From Peromyscus leucopus (taxonomy: Eukaryota > Chordata > Mammalia > Rodentia > Cricetidae), in NCBI RefSeq assembly GCF_004664715.2, contig NC_051071.1, forward strand, positions 30,568,161-30,632,160: a stretch of 64,000 bases of DNA. Direction: 5' to 3'. Numbering within the stretch: position 1 is the first letter of the stretch; every line of letters starts with the position of its first letter. Position numbers and translations under genes: made by a program. The notes beneath the pieces are model-generated. The model was not told the origin of the DNA and searched no databases. It saw only the letters and a program-made list of their open reading frames with translations. Positions 25,624-36,660 of this stretch are shown piece after piece.

Positions 25624-26235
25624 GTATCATCATGCTCATCAGCTTCAACATTAATTGTTTCTCTAATCCAATCTTCCATAGGTGCAGATCTTGCCCTTAA
25701 TGGCCTGATTATTGTTTTGCATGCTGCATTCGCATTCTCAAAGGCCAAAGATTCAATTATTGCCTTACTAGCTTCTGAATCCGAGACCATTCTCTTTACT
25801 GCTGAAGCCAGTCTTTGTAAAAAATCTGTAAAAGACTCTTTTGGGCCTTGCTTCACCTTTGTAAATGACTCAGATTTTTTTCCTGGTTCCTCAACTTTGT
25901 CCCATGCATTCAAGGCTGCCGTTCGACATAAAATTAGGGTTTGGACATCATATAAACATTGTGTTTGTGCTGAAGCATATTGGCCTTTGCCCATAAGCTG
26001 ATCCTGGCAAACTTGTATTCCTTTATCCCTCCATTGTTTTTCTATGTTTTTAGCCTCCTCCTTAAACCAAGTCAGAAATTGAAGTCTCTGGCTGGGTTCC
26101 AGAACACCTTGTGCGAGGTCCCGCCAGTCCTGTGGTACTATCCTATTATATGTTGACCAAGAGTTTAACATTTGCTTTACATATGGGGAATGCATGCCAT
26201 AAGATACTATTGCCTCCTTAAACCTTTTTAAAATC
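25617..26235 (-). pseudogene. gag: Provirus gag capsid part (left copy, cut by the gap)
   Basis: Gag reading from the N gap: a matrix/capsid junction region, then a capsid-like segment (WDKVEEPGKKSESF, FTDFLQRLASAV) with the major-homology-type pattern. The start is lost in the gap. It ends one base out of frame with the nucleocapsid near 25620. Counterpart of 28560-29193. Confidence 0.82.
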
Positions 26236-26735
26236 NNNNNNNNNNNNNNNNNNNNNNNNNNNNNNNNNNNNNNNNNNNNNNNNNNNNNNNNNNNNNNNNN
26301 NNNNNNNNNNNNNNNNNNNNNNNNNNNNNNNNNNNNNNNNNNNNNNNNNNNNNNNNNNNNNNNNNNNNNNNNNNNNNNNNNNNNNNNNNNNNNNNNNNNN
26401 NNNNNNNNNNNNNNNNNNNNNNNNNNNNNNNNNNNNNNNNNNNNNNNNNNNNNNNNNNNNNNNNNNNNNNNNNNNNNNNNNNNNNNNNNNNNNNNNNNNN
26501 NNNNNNNNNNNNNNNNNNNNNNNNNNNNNNNNNNNNNNNNNNNNNNNNNNNNNNNNNNNNNNNNNNNNNNNNNNNNNNNNNNNNNNNNNNNNNNNNNNNN
26601 NNNNNNNNNNNNNNNNNNNNNNNNNNNNNNNNNNNNNNNNNNNNNNNNNNNNNNNNNNNNNNNNNNNNNNNNNNNNNNNNNNNNNNNNNNNNNNNNNNNN
26701 NNNNNNNNNNNNNNNNNNNNNNNNNNNNNNNNNNN
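26236..26735. other. Assembly gap (500 Ns)
   Basis: Exactly 500 N bases, a conventional placeholder for unknown gap size. Sequences flanking it overlap each other by about 2.46 kb (23777-26235 versus 26736-29193). Confidence 0.99.
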
Positions 26736-28476
26736 GCAAAATGCAATCCAGCTTTGGATCAATTACGATTCACGTGTCCTTCATGCACTTTCTTTTCTAC
26801 CAAGGCTAATTCTTTCTCAGCTTCAGGTGATAATTCTCTTGGACTATTTAAGTCCTTGTCACCTTCTAAGGTTTTGAACAAATTAGTCAGTTCATCATTT
26901 TTTACCCCAACAATAGTTCGTAGATGAGAAATGTCTCCAAATAATCTTTGAAAGTCATTAAGAGTCTGTAGTCTATCTCTCCGAATTTGCACCTTTTGGG
27001 GTCTAATTTTTTGTAGCTCTATTTTATATCCTAAATAATTAATAGAATTCCTCTTTGTATCTTTTCAGGAGCAATTTGTAATCCCCAGCAAGGCAAAATT
27101 TTCTTTACTTCTTCAAACATTATTTCTAAAGTATCTGCATTTGAGTCAGCTAGTAAAATATCGTCCATATAATGATAAATTATAGATTTAGAAAATTTTT
27201 TACGTATCACTTCCAATGGCTGTTGCACAAAATATTGGCACAGAGTTGGGCTATTCAACATTCCCTGTGGGAGGACCCTCCATTGAAATCTTTTAACCGG
27301 TTGAGAATTATTATAAGTAGGCACTGTAAAAGCAAATCTTTCTTTGTCTTTTTCTTGTAAGGGTATTGAAAAGAAACAGTCTTTTAAATCAATAACTATG
27401 AGAGGCCATCCTTTTGGTAACAGAGTAGGCAAAGGCATCCCAGATTGTAGAGAGCCCATTGGCTGAATTACTTTGTTAATTGCTCTAAGGTCTGTTACCA
27501 TTCTCCATTTACCAGATTTCTTTTTAATAACAAATACAGGAGAATTCCAAGGGCTGGTTGATTCTTCAATATGCTGAGCATTTAACTGTTCTTCTACCAG
27601 CTCTTCTAAAGCCTGGAGTTTCTCTGTTGTTAAAGGCCATTGCTGGACCCATACAGGCTTGTCTGTTAACCATTTTAAAGGTAGAGCTGTTGGTGTCTTT
27701 GGAAGATCATCAGATATTGTGCCCTGTTCTTGTATAATATGGATGGCTGGTGACCACTCATTAGAACAATATCTTCTAATATTTCTCTCAGTAATATGTG
27801 CTAGTTTATGATTTGTTTCTGAGACTGGAGGGATGTTAATCTGAGTATTCCATTGTTGCAACAAGTCTCGACCCCACAGGTTCATAGTTATGTTAGCCAC
27901 ATATGGTTTTAATTTTCCTCTCTGTCCTTCTGGACCTATACATTCGAGCCATCTTGCACTCTGTTTCACCTGAGATAATGTCCCAATTCCTAACAGTTGA
28001 ACGTTTACCTCCTGAAGAGGCCAAGTTGGATGCCAAAATTCTGGTGCAATTATGGTAACGTCCGCACCTGTGTCTACCAGACCAGACAACAAAACACCAT
28101 TTATTTTTATTGTTAATTTTGGTCTTTGTTCATTAATAGAAGTTTGCCAAAAAATTTTCTTTATGTTTTCTCCTGAATTTTCTATTCTTTCTGTTTCATC
28201 ATCCTGACCAGCATGATTTATTCCAATAGGCATTTGGTTATTTAATCGCTCTCCAGAGCAGGCATTTCCTCTATGGCTGCAGGAAAGGTTTGAACTGGAT
28301 TTGCACTGGGGGCCTGCGCGAGGCCCCTCTGGAGTTTCCCGAAGACTGAGGCAAAGGATTACCCTGTCTGTCCTTTGTTGATCTACATTCGTTGGTCCAG
28401 TGTTTTCCCTTACCACACCTTCTGCATACTCCAGAAGGAAGGGGCCTTCTGTTGCCATTGTTCCTTGAAGAAACAT
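26736..28476 (-). pseudogene. Second copy of pro and RT (probable assembly duplicate)
   Basis: It repeats 23777-25517: protease with DTG, RT through YMDD. It is interrupted by a 1-base loss near 27047 (one C fewer than at 24087) and has an extra T near 26764, 29 bases from the gap. The downstream frame 26759-26992 is the continuing RT connection segment. Not counted as an independent gene. Confidence 0.85.
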
Positions 28477-28750
28477 TGTTTCTGGGAATGACCTGTCTAC
28501 AGTCCCTTTTCAAATGTCCTTGCTTTCCACATCCAAAACATCTAACACTCCTCAAACCTTTTGAAATTACTTCTCCTACCCATGTATCATCATGCTCATC
28601 AGCTTCAACATTAATTGTTTCTCTAATCCAATCTTCCATAGGTGCAGATCTTGCCCTTAATGGCCTGATTATTGTTTTGCATGCTGCATTCGCATTCTCA
28701 AAGGCCAAAGATTCAATTATTGCCTTACTAGCTTCTGAATCCGAGACCAT
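28271..28750 (-). pseudogene. gag: Second copy of gag capsid end and nucleocapsid
   Basis: An open frame holding the end of capsid and both CCHC knuckles without the break seen at 25620, followed by the GGGAAAC site. One G is missing just after the slippery site (28331-28332 versus GGG at 25371-25373), so the zero-frame gag end differs from the other copy. Confidence 0.83.
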
Positions 28751-28755
28751 TCTCT

Positions 28756-29559
28756 TTACTGCTGAAGCCAGTCTTTGTAAAAAATCTGTAAAAGACTCTT
28801 TTGGCCTTGCTTCACCTTTGTAAATGACTCAGATTTTTTTCCTGGTTCCTCAACTTTGTCCCATGCATTCAAGGCTGCCGTTCGACATAAAATTAGGGTT
28901 TGGACATCATATAAACATTGTGTTTGTGCTGAAGCATATTGGCCTTTGCCCATAAGCTGATCCTGGCAAACTTGTATTCCTTTATCCCTCCATTGTTTTT
29001 CTATGTTTTTAGCCTCCTCCTTAAACCAAGTCAGAAATTGAAGTCTCTGGCTGGGTTCCAGAACACCTTGTGCGAGGTCCCGCCAGTCCTGTGGTACTAT
29101 CCTATTATATGTTGACCAAGAGTTTAACATTTGCTTTACATATGGGGAATGCATGCCATAAGATACTATTGCCTCCTTAAACCTTTTTAAATCCAACATT
29201 TCAATTGGAGCCCAATTATTTTGTGTAGCCATTTGATCATGCATCTGCTGTACGGTTACAGGATAAATTAAGGGTGACTGTGTGAAAACAGGCTTTCTTT
29301 CTGCAACCTTATGATCCCGACTTGAAACAACTTCACTGTTAATTTCTTCTGTCTGAATTTTTACAGGTTTAGCAAGTTCTTCTAAAGCTGTTATCCTGGC
29401 ACTTAAATTGACTATCTTTTTAAATATTAAAATGTGGATTATTATAGTGATAAGGTGCATAATTCCACCAATACTAATATTATATAGTTGTTCCATTGCC
29501 AGACTGCCTAAAATTTCGAACAAAAACCAATTTTCTTCCAATGTACACATAAAACCCAT
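28756..29559 (-). pseudogene. gag: Provirus gag 5' part: matrix and capsid
   Basis: Gag from the ATG at 29559 (MGFMCTLEEN...), 267 codons to a frame break. An unusual hydrophobic segment at residues about 30-46 (GGIMHLITIIIHILIF) sits near the N-terminus. In intracisternal A-type particles an N-terminal hydrophobic signal sends Gag to the endoplasmic reticulum, and a similar use is inferred here. A coiled-coil-like stretch follows, then the capsid homology. The frame breaks near 28803, where this copy has GG and the left copy GGG. Confidence 0.85.
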
Positions 29560-29704
29560 TTTTTTTTAAACGTGGAAAAAAATTCTCTTTTAGATAGTTT
29601 CCTTTAAAATATCTGATATATTATGACTTACCAAATCTGCGTAGAACAGTAGAAATCCAAGGGGATTTTCAAAACAGCCACCTAGTGTCCCAGGTGTAAA
29701 TCCA

Positions 29705-29756
<52 letters not shown>

Positions 29757-30113
29757 AAGAAAGCGTAGCTGGCTAAAGTTTAAATGCAGCCACGTGTTCC
29801 CTCTTGTGCCGAGTCAAGGCTTGGGTCTGGCTTCCTTAAGTTCCGACCACGTGCGTTGGCTTTACAGGCAGGGCCCTGTTCGGCAGGGCAACTCTGAGTT
29901 GTTTGTAGCACCGGCTTTAAGCAAGCAGGATTTAAGCAAGCAGCTCACCGATAGTCCAGCCTGAGGTCAAGCAGAACTAGACCCAGGCTCGGACTAAGAA
30001 GCCGATCGCCGCTGGCCGCCGCGTGCCACCGCCGCGCGGCCGCCGCGGGCCGCCTGCCGCCCTTGCGGGAAAGCGGACCTGCCACCAAGCCAAGCAGTTT
30101 TTAATGGATTCTC
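29560..30113 (-). other. Provirus leader between primer site and gag
   Basis: About 550 bp untranslated leader. It holds a (GA)n run at 29706-29755 (CT in RNA sense) and an extremely GC-rich block at 30000-30075. Packaging signals and splice donors are expected here; none was assigned. Confidence 0.7.
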
Positions 30114-30129
30114 CCCACGTTGGGCGCCA
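30113..30129 (-). other. tRNA-Lys (1,2-type) primer binding site
   Basis: The minus strand reads TGGCGCCCAACGTGGGG two bases after the 5' LTR end. This matches the 3' end of tRNA-Lys1,2, the primer type of several betaretrovirus-like elements. Confidence 0.9.
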
Positions 30130-30131
30130 GA

Positions 30132-30553
30132 TGTAGATGTAACCAACCGTCTTATTAAATAAGAAACACAGAAACAATGTAAAAGAGAAAGCCAAGAGGT
30201 CAGAGCTCAGAGCTAAAATCTCACCCTTCCTCCTGCTGTCCCAGCTTCGCGAAAAGAGACCTACTTCCTGTCGGTTAGTTTTTTTAAAGTATGTTGTTCT
30301 GCCTTCTCATTGGTTGTAAACCCAAACACATGACTGCCTCGTCACCGTCTGAATGTACAGCCCCCTAGGTCTTAAAGGTATATGTCTCCAATGCTGACTG
30401 TATCCCTGAACACACAGAGATCTTATGGGATTAAAGGCGTGTGCCACCACCGCCACACTCTTGCTATGGCTCTAATAGCTCTGACCCCCAGACAACTTTA
30501 TTTATTAACATACAATCAAAATAATATTTCAGTACAATTAGATTACCACCACA
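30132..30553 (-). repeat. 5' LTR of the provirus (422 bp)
   Basis: Same ends as the 3' LTR (TGTGGTGG...CATCTACA in minus orientation) but with a single copy of the 81-bp unit. Target duplication CACCAC follows at 30554-30559. Confidence 0.93.
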
Positions 30554-30559
30554 CACCAC

Positions 30560-31320
30560 AGGACCCTAGAAATTTCTTTGAGTAGAAAGATCTTGCTTAT
30601 TCCATAGCTTCTGACATAACAAAATCTCACCAAAATCCAGAATAATCATCACTTTTTTTATCACTAAGTCTCAGTGCCATAATGTAATTGATATAATAGA
30701 ACAGTGTGCTATCTTGTGGAAGAGAAGAGTGTTCAAGATATAAGCAAACCGAATAGTGCATAGGGATGGAAAGTTGATGCAATATTATCACACCATATTC
30801 CTGGTCCCAACAACCTGGAAGCAAGCTGCTTTGGGTGGGTTTTGTGGAAAGGGATGAAAAAAAAGACATTGTCCAGGTCAATGACTGCCTATCAGTTGCC
30901 AGTAAGTGTGTTGATGTACTGAAGTAGTGAACGTATATCAAGTAACAGGCCCCAGAAGCCATGACAGAAACACCATAGAACCTAGTCAGAGCAGGAACAA
31001 AGACCTAATCCATCAAAGACCTAGTTCACACTTCCAGAATCCAAGAAAGTCCTTAAATTTACTAACCTTGCTTTTGGGCTTCTGTAGTTTTATTTCTGTA
31101 GTGTTCTCGCTAACCGAAGTGTGTCAACCAGGATGTGGTATTTTACTTTTGTTTTTGTTTTGTGATAAAAGACAAAGAACAGTGAGGCTTGGAGCTGCAT
31201 GATTTGGGCAAATTCCTCTTGCAGTTGCTGACTGGCAATGCAGACTTTCTATTCAGCTTTAAGAGTGTTCATAGGTGTTCTCTGGTGGACTAACCTTGCA
31301 ACAGTATAGTATCTGTATTG
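30560..31320. other. Intergenic, no gene seen
   Basis: Unique-looking sequence right of the provirus; no coding or repeat signature recognised. Confidence 0.45.
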
Positions 31321-31324
<4 letters not shown>

Positions 31325-31386
<62 letters not shown>

Positions 31387-31535
31387 TTTGGTTTTTTAAG
31401 ACAGTGTGTAGCTTTGCACCTTTCCTGGAACTCACTCTGTAGCCCAGGCTGGCCTTGAACTCACAGAGATCCACCTGGCTCTACCTCCCGAATGCTGGGA
31501 TTAAAGGCATGCGCCACCACCTCCTGGCTTGGAAT
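31325..31535 (-). repeat. (CT)n run and B1 SINE
   Basis: (CT)n at 31325-31388, followed by a minus-strand B1 at about 31389-31530. The wording TGTGTAGCTTTGCACCTTTC and CACAGAGATCCACCTGGCTC is the form I associate with cricetid B1s. This is one basis for the organism guess. Confidence 0.85.
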
Positions 31536-31780
31536 TATCTCTTGATTAAGTTCTGGATAACCCATTGTCTTTCTCCAGTCCCATCCATTTTTTTGCATAT
31601 GCAAAGTAGGAGAGCAGGAAGATGTCAAGAGGAGCTCTTATCCATCTCATCTCATATCCCTGAAATGCCTTTAGGGATAGGTTTTGTTGTTGTTTGCTCC
31701 CCTAGCTGGTTCCCATTTGGTTCTGCTTATCATAGCCCCAATCCACAGTCCATGTCATAATAGTTAATATTTTTCTACTC

Positions 31781-31859
31781 TTTTCTTTTCTTTTCTTTTC
31801 TTTTCTTTTCTTTTCTTTTCTTTTCTTTTCTTTTCTTTTCTTTTCTTTTCTTTTCTTTT
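31781..31859. repeat. (TTTTC)n pentanucleotide repeat
   Basis: About 16 near-perfect units. Confidence 0.98.
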
Positions 31860-31969
31860 TGGCAATTGTTAACATTTATTGCTATCTTGAAAGAGTCTAG
31901 ATGCCCAGGGGATAAGCCTCTAGACAATCTGTAAGAAATCATCTAGATTAGATTAACTGAAGCGGAAAG

Positions 31970-32215
31970 TCCCACTCTAGCATGGTGGCACCGTTCCATG
32001 GACTGAGGTCCACGACTGACTACAAAGGAGAAAGTGAGCTGAGCACTAGAGGTCATCTCCCTCTGCCTCCTGACTGTAGATGCAATGTGACCAGCTGCCT
32101 CAAGCTCCTGCAGCCATGCTTTCCCCACCATTATGAACTGTGCCCTCAAACGGTGAACCAGAATCAACTCTTCTTTCCTTAAGTGGATTTTGTCAGGTAT
32201 TTTGTTACAACAATG
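31970..32215. repeat. Rodent LINE-like 3' fragment
   Basis: Text such as CACCATTATGAACTGTGCCC and a closing GTTACAACAATGAGAAAAGT belongs to a common rodent repeat. Family not certain. Confidence 0.45.
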
Positions 32216-32219
32216 AGAA

Positions 32220-34005
32220 AAGTAAATTATCCAGACCAGGAAACCAGTGTAGGGTTCTGCCATCTGCTAAGCATGTATGTTTCCATTATGCATTCTGAAT
32301 TGGGACTACCAAATGGAGTTGGGGCTCTTGTGAACACACCACACTGTGAGTCAGACTTGAGCTAATACTGCAGGGATTACCTCGTTCCTGATTGGTTAGA
32401 CACACTGGCCTGTTGGTCTTCTGGAATCAGTGTCAGCTCAGAGGCATAGTCCAGTAATCTCCTAAAGGTCTAACTGTTCCCCTTTCTATGAACAAGTATC
32501 TTGTCAAAAGGCTGTAGGCCTCTTTGGGGAAGAAGTGTGAGAAATATTAACAGTGTGTTTTTTTCAGTGATATTCTGGAGCTCTTGGTGTAGACCCAGAC
32601 TCGTCTTTATTCAAGGGGTTGGAGGTCTATAAAGTGCTCAAATCTTGGAAGCTCTAATGGTTTACACTTAGCCCCTCCCATCATAATAGACTTCTCTCTC
32701 CATGCCTCAGGGAACCAATATAAAGGTCCTGCTACATGCCAAGTTTATCTGTTCTGGAACTGGATAAGTGAGCCCTGGGTGTCTTTTTTTTTTTTTTTTT
32801 TTTTTTAATGAGTGCTGTTGCATGTGTATTCATTTAACCTTTAAGCTTTCTGCTTGTATAGATCTGCCAAGAATTTAGTAGGATGGATTTCTATCTTGGA
32901 ACACCATGATGGACCAGATAAAGCTATAAATATCCATGGTCCAGATCAGTTTGATTGCTGCTTTGCCTCTGTCCATCACAGTGACCACTGCCTCCTTGTC
33001 TTTGAGTGTTGAGTACTTCCACTTGTCATGTGCCATCGGGGCATCAAATTATACCCATTGCATTTAACCCTTCCAGTTGAATCCCTATGGCACCCTCTGT
33101 AAGCTGTTGACTATGGAGAAGAGAAACCAGAGACTTTAACAATGCTGCGGGCCCCAGTAATCTACTTCCCAATGGATAGATGAAAGGCATGTTCCAGATC
33201 TTCCTGCAACAGATATGTATATTTTATGTGATGATAGTCCAGTCTCTCATGCCAATTTCCTGAGGCTTTTGCATCTCTTCTCTATAGTAAAGGAAAGGGA
33301 ATTAGGCATCTCCAATTTGCTTGTGCTGGACCATCCTTTGATCCATATTGCAGTCAGTTAAACAGATGAATGAGTGAAAGAATGAACAAAGCTGTTAGTA
33401 CATTTCCTAACTCTCCAAGCTAGAACAGTGAATTCAGAATCTGCCTGAGTGGGCCCATACCACTGTGTTTTGCCTGAAGTAGCTTTGCAGTCTACCCATT
33501 ATTATTCTGCACCATTAACATTTATTTTCACATTTCCCTGGATTTCTGCCTGTATTAATCAGAAAACTCAAGTAGATTTCTTGTGATGTAATATAGTTAT
33601 AAGTTTAGAAGCAGAGAAGGAGGTAGTAGTGGATCCTGAGAAGACCCAAAATTCTCTTTCTTGGCAACTGCTTCAGTGGGGGACATTCAGTGTCCTCAGG
33701 TAGAGGAAGAAAGGCCTGTGCCATGACAGGAGAGATGTCTGTATGAGAGGTTACTTCAGACAAGGAAGACTCATTAGACGGTAGGAACATGATATCCACG
33801 GCCTTGTCTGGTCTTCTCACGCATGCCCATCACAACTTGCAGGATCTTTTTCTTTTCCAGCCAAGTCCAAGTCTGTTTATTTGGACCTGAAAAGGACAAC
33901 AGAGAACAAGTTGCTGGGCCAGGAAAAAGAATTCATCTGGTAATCCAGCAAAATTGAGAAGATGGTAGATTAGCATTCTGAAAAGACCACTTTAACTTAG
34001 CATGA
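32220..34005. other. Intergenic, no intact gene seen
   Basis: Poly-T at 32784-32806. On the minus strand around 32900-33130 short frames look like degenerate coding sequence, possibly an old retroelement, but I cannot assign it. The 71-codon minus frame 33605-33820 is unrecognised. Confidence 0.35.
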
Positions 34006-34008
34006 AGT

Positions 34009-35185
34009 TTAAAAAAAAGATTTATTTACTTTATTTTTATGAGTATTTTCCTGCAAGTGCATAAATAACTATGTGCAGGTCTGGTGCCTGCAGACACCAG
34101 AAGGGGGCATGGAATCCCCTACAATTGGAGTTATGGATGGTTAAGAACACCATGGTGTTGTGAACTGAACACAGGTCCTCTGCAAGAATAAGTGCTTTTA
34201 ACCAATGAGCAGTTCCTCCAGCCTTTCAGCATTAAGTTTAAGCTCCTTTATCTTTAAGCAAAGAAGAAGAGAAGACATAAGGTTAAGAAAGATTGATGGG
34301 GGGAGACTTTTCAAGTATCACTGGTGGTCTAGAATGGGTTGATGTGAAATTTGATGGTTGGCATTCATTTATCAAAAATGTCATGATGCGTCTGAAAATA
34401 TTTATTTATCCCCATCTCTATGTCATCAGTCTAAAAAGGGAAAAAGAGATTAGAGAAACTTTGAGTATATCCATACTGCACCATCAGTTCTGGACCAACA
34501 TTTGTGTTTATATGCAGAATGGAGTGAGGACAATCCAACCCAAAGCTTAGGGAAGTAAAGGGTCAGAGACAACATGAAGGCAGAGATGTCAAGATTTAGG
34601 GGTGACTAGAAACCAAACTCGATTCTTTCTAGTTGTCTGTTGGATCTCCTTCTCTTCCTTTTCTCTCTGGGCCCCGCTGTGTCCCTCCTTCTCCTCAGTG
34701 TCTTCCCATTCTCCTTGAGACAGGGCTCAGTATACTGCCTAGGTTGATCCAATAGTCTTCCACTTCTGGGCTCAGTTGATCTGCTCCCGGCCCCCCAGCC
34801 TTAGTCTCCTGAGTATCTGAGACTATAGGTATGTGCCACTACACTAGGCTCTTTCATGTCTGGGGAAAACCCACAGACATTGCACATTGCCATTGCCTGG
34901 GCTCACTGTCAGATGCCTGGGTAGACTTAAATGATATGGCTGTGTGCATGGCTGTCACCCCCGCCCTTTGGAAACAGAGTCAGAAGCATCCCTGGGACTT
35001 CCTGTTCAGCAACCTCATTCCAAGTTCAGTGAAAGATCTTGGTATCAAAGGAATAAGATCGAGAGTGACAGAGAAGGACACCTGGCATCTTCCTCTGTCT
35101 TCTGAACTCACGCATGGATACATGTACACACACATATGTGCATACAACCCATACACACTTAAGTGTAAAAAAAATTATGTTAAAA
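34009..35185 (-). repeat. SINE cluster (B2/B3-type, B1-type, B4/B2-type)
   Basis: 34009-34223: minus-strand B2/B3 with AAAGATTTATTTACTTTATT and a CCTCCAGCC end. 34716-34850: minus-strand B1-like (TTGAGACAGGGCTCAG). 35040-35185: fragment with CA-rich tail resembling a B4/B2 3' end. Confidence 0.65.
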
Positions 35186-35189
35186 ATTC

Positions 35190-35970
35190 CTCAGGTTGTT
35201 TATGTGGATCTAGGGCTAAATAATATCCTTAACAATCCTTTTCTTTAACCATTTAGCCAGTGACAAATGCTAGAAACAACCAGCCAACTTCATCTTTCTT
35301 GTTTCTCTAGAAGTGTTCAAAAGTGTCACATATAGTTACCAACCTGCTTATCTCCTAAATAGTGGATTAGGAGAAAGAAATTCAAAAGCCATTAGAAACA
35401 AAATGCTGACACTTGGGTGTAACCTGCCAAAGAAGGTAAATAAAGCTGGGAGGTTAAAGGATCTTATGTGTGAGTGCCTTGATGCTGGAACCACAAGTCT
35501 TTGGAGAGGCCACCTCAGTCACACGCTGTTTCGAACACAGCCTAGCAGCTGTGTTCAACCTCAGAGTGACATTGTTCATTGCTAATTACCGTGGCCAAGA
35601 AACATTATTCCAGAACACCTGATGTGATCTTCCTTATTTTTGGCATGTTTAACGCCCCCCTTTTCACCCTCCTTGACTGTGCCTTTATTTACTGTGGATG
35701 CACGTTCTCACTGTAATGTTTTGCTTTACCATCCTTTCCCCCAAAATGAACATCATCATTCTTTAGAAAAATCACTTTCTGATCTTTTAAACTTTAAGGC
35801 TGATATCTACAAACAGTTCATGACATGGATCGGGGCTCTCAGACCTTCTAGAAGTAGAATCCTCAGTATTTTTTGGTCTAATCAGATAAAGCTAATTTCT
35901 CAAAGACCCATGTGGATTAGGCAAGTTCAGCGTTAGAGCTCTGTTCTTCAAGCATGATTTCTGGTTCCCA
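35190..35970. other. Intergenic, no gene seen
   Basis: No recognisable gene or repeat core. Confidence 0.4.
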
Positions 35971-35974
35971 CATC

Positions 35975-36660
35975 TGTATTAGTCAGTGCTCTCCAGAGAC
36001 ACATAGCTGGTAAGATACCTGTCAAACAGATACAGACATAGACAAAGTCACAGCTATGGGGCAGGGGATTCACTAGAGAATTGGCTCCCACAATTATGGG
36101 CTCCTACAAAGGTGGTTTGCAGGCTAAGACCTTGGTTTGCTGGAAGCATGTCTCAGTGCATTTCTGAGGCCTTGGAACCAGAGAAGCCAATAGACCAACT
36201 CTTAGCTTGAGGCCCAAAGCTTGAGAACCTGGTCTGCGGGTGGCTGGCATAAGCTCTGGGGTCTAGGGTTGATAGACTAGAAAGCTAGGGGCAGGAGAAG
36301 AAAGCTGTATGACAGCTCTGGGAGATAGACTGATATCCTCCCACTCCCCTTCTCCTTCCCCTCCTTTGCCCACTCTCTTTTTCCTACTGTTGTTTCGTCT
36401 AGCCTTCTGGCCCTGGCTGGCTGGCTGGCCCCATCTGCAGTGACATGGATATTCTTCATTCAATCATCTCAGACTCACATGACCACTGCCTCTGGAATCA
36501 CCCTGATGGACATGTCCCAAATAAGCCTTGCCAAATTCCTAGGTCTTCTTTAAGTTGACATTTAAACTTCTCCACCATAGAGCAAATCAAACTACAGCAG
36601 AATGACATTTCAACTCAGAATGGCTATTGCAAAAAAAAAAAAAAAAAAAAAAAAAAGACA
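35975..36660. repeat. Interspersed repeat ending in poly-A
   Basis: It starts GTATTAGTCAGTGCTCTCCA, a LINE-type 3' sequence common in mammals. The end near 36590 is followed by an A run at 36631-36656. Contains GA/CT-rich insertions. Confidence 0.45.

Larger units (their letters stand above)
19027..30553 (-). mobile_element. Class II (ERVK/betaretrovirus-like) endogenous provirus
   Basis: A provirus in minus orientation. The 5' LTR is at 30132-30553 and the 3' LTR at 19027-19528. The host hexamer CACCAC repeats exactly on both sides (19021-19026 and 30554-30559): a 6-bp target duplication is usual for class II elements. Inside, in transcription order, are a tRNA-Lys-type primer site, a GC-rich leader, gag with two zinc knuckles, a -1 frameshift site, pro-pol in one frame, 2.7 kb without env, and a polypurine tract. 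As given, gag-pro-RT appears twice around 500 Ns, probably an assembly artefact; without it the element is about 8.6 kb. Pol is nearly complete and the LTRs almost identical, so the insertion is recent. The exact family (mys/IAP-related or other) is not settled. Confidence 0.95.

Noticed and set aside
26218..26762. Frames made of unknown residues across the N block
   Set aside because: The gap is a placeholder and contains no sequence.
22466..29559. Two tandem proviruses or a true internal gag-pol duplication
   Set aside because: Only two LTRs and one primer site exist; differences between copies are single-base indels; the gap geometry fits an unmerged overlap. Not fully excluded without reads.
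32880..33130. Degenerate coding-like text on the minus strand
   Set aside because: Could be an old retroelement or processed pseudogene, but I could not match it to any family.
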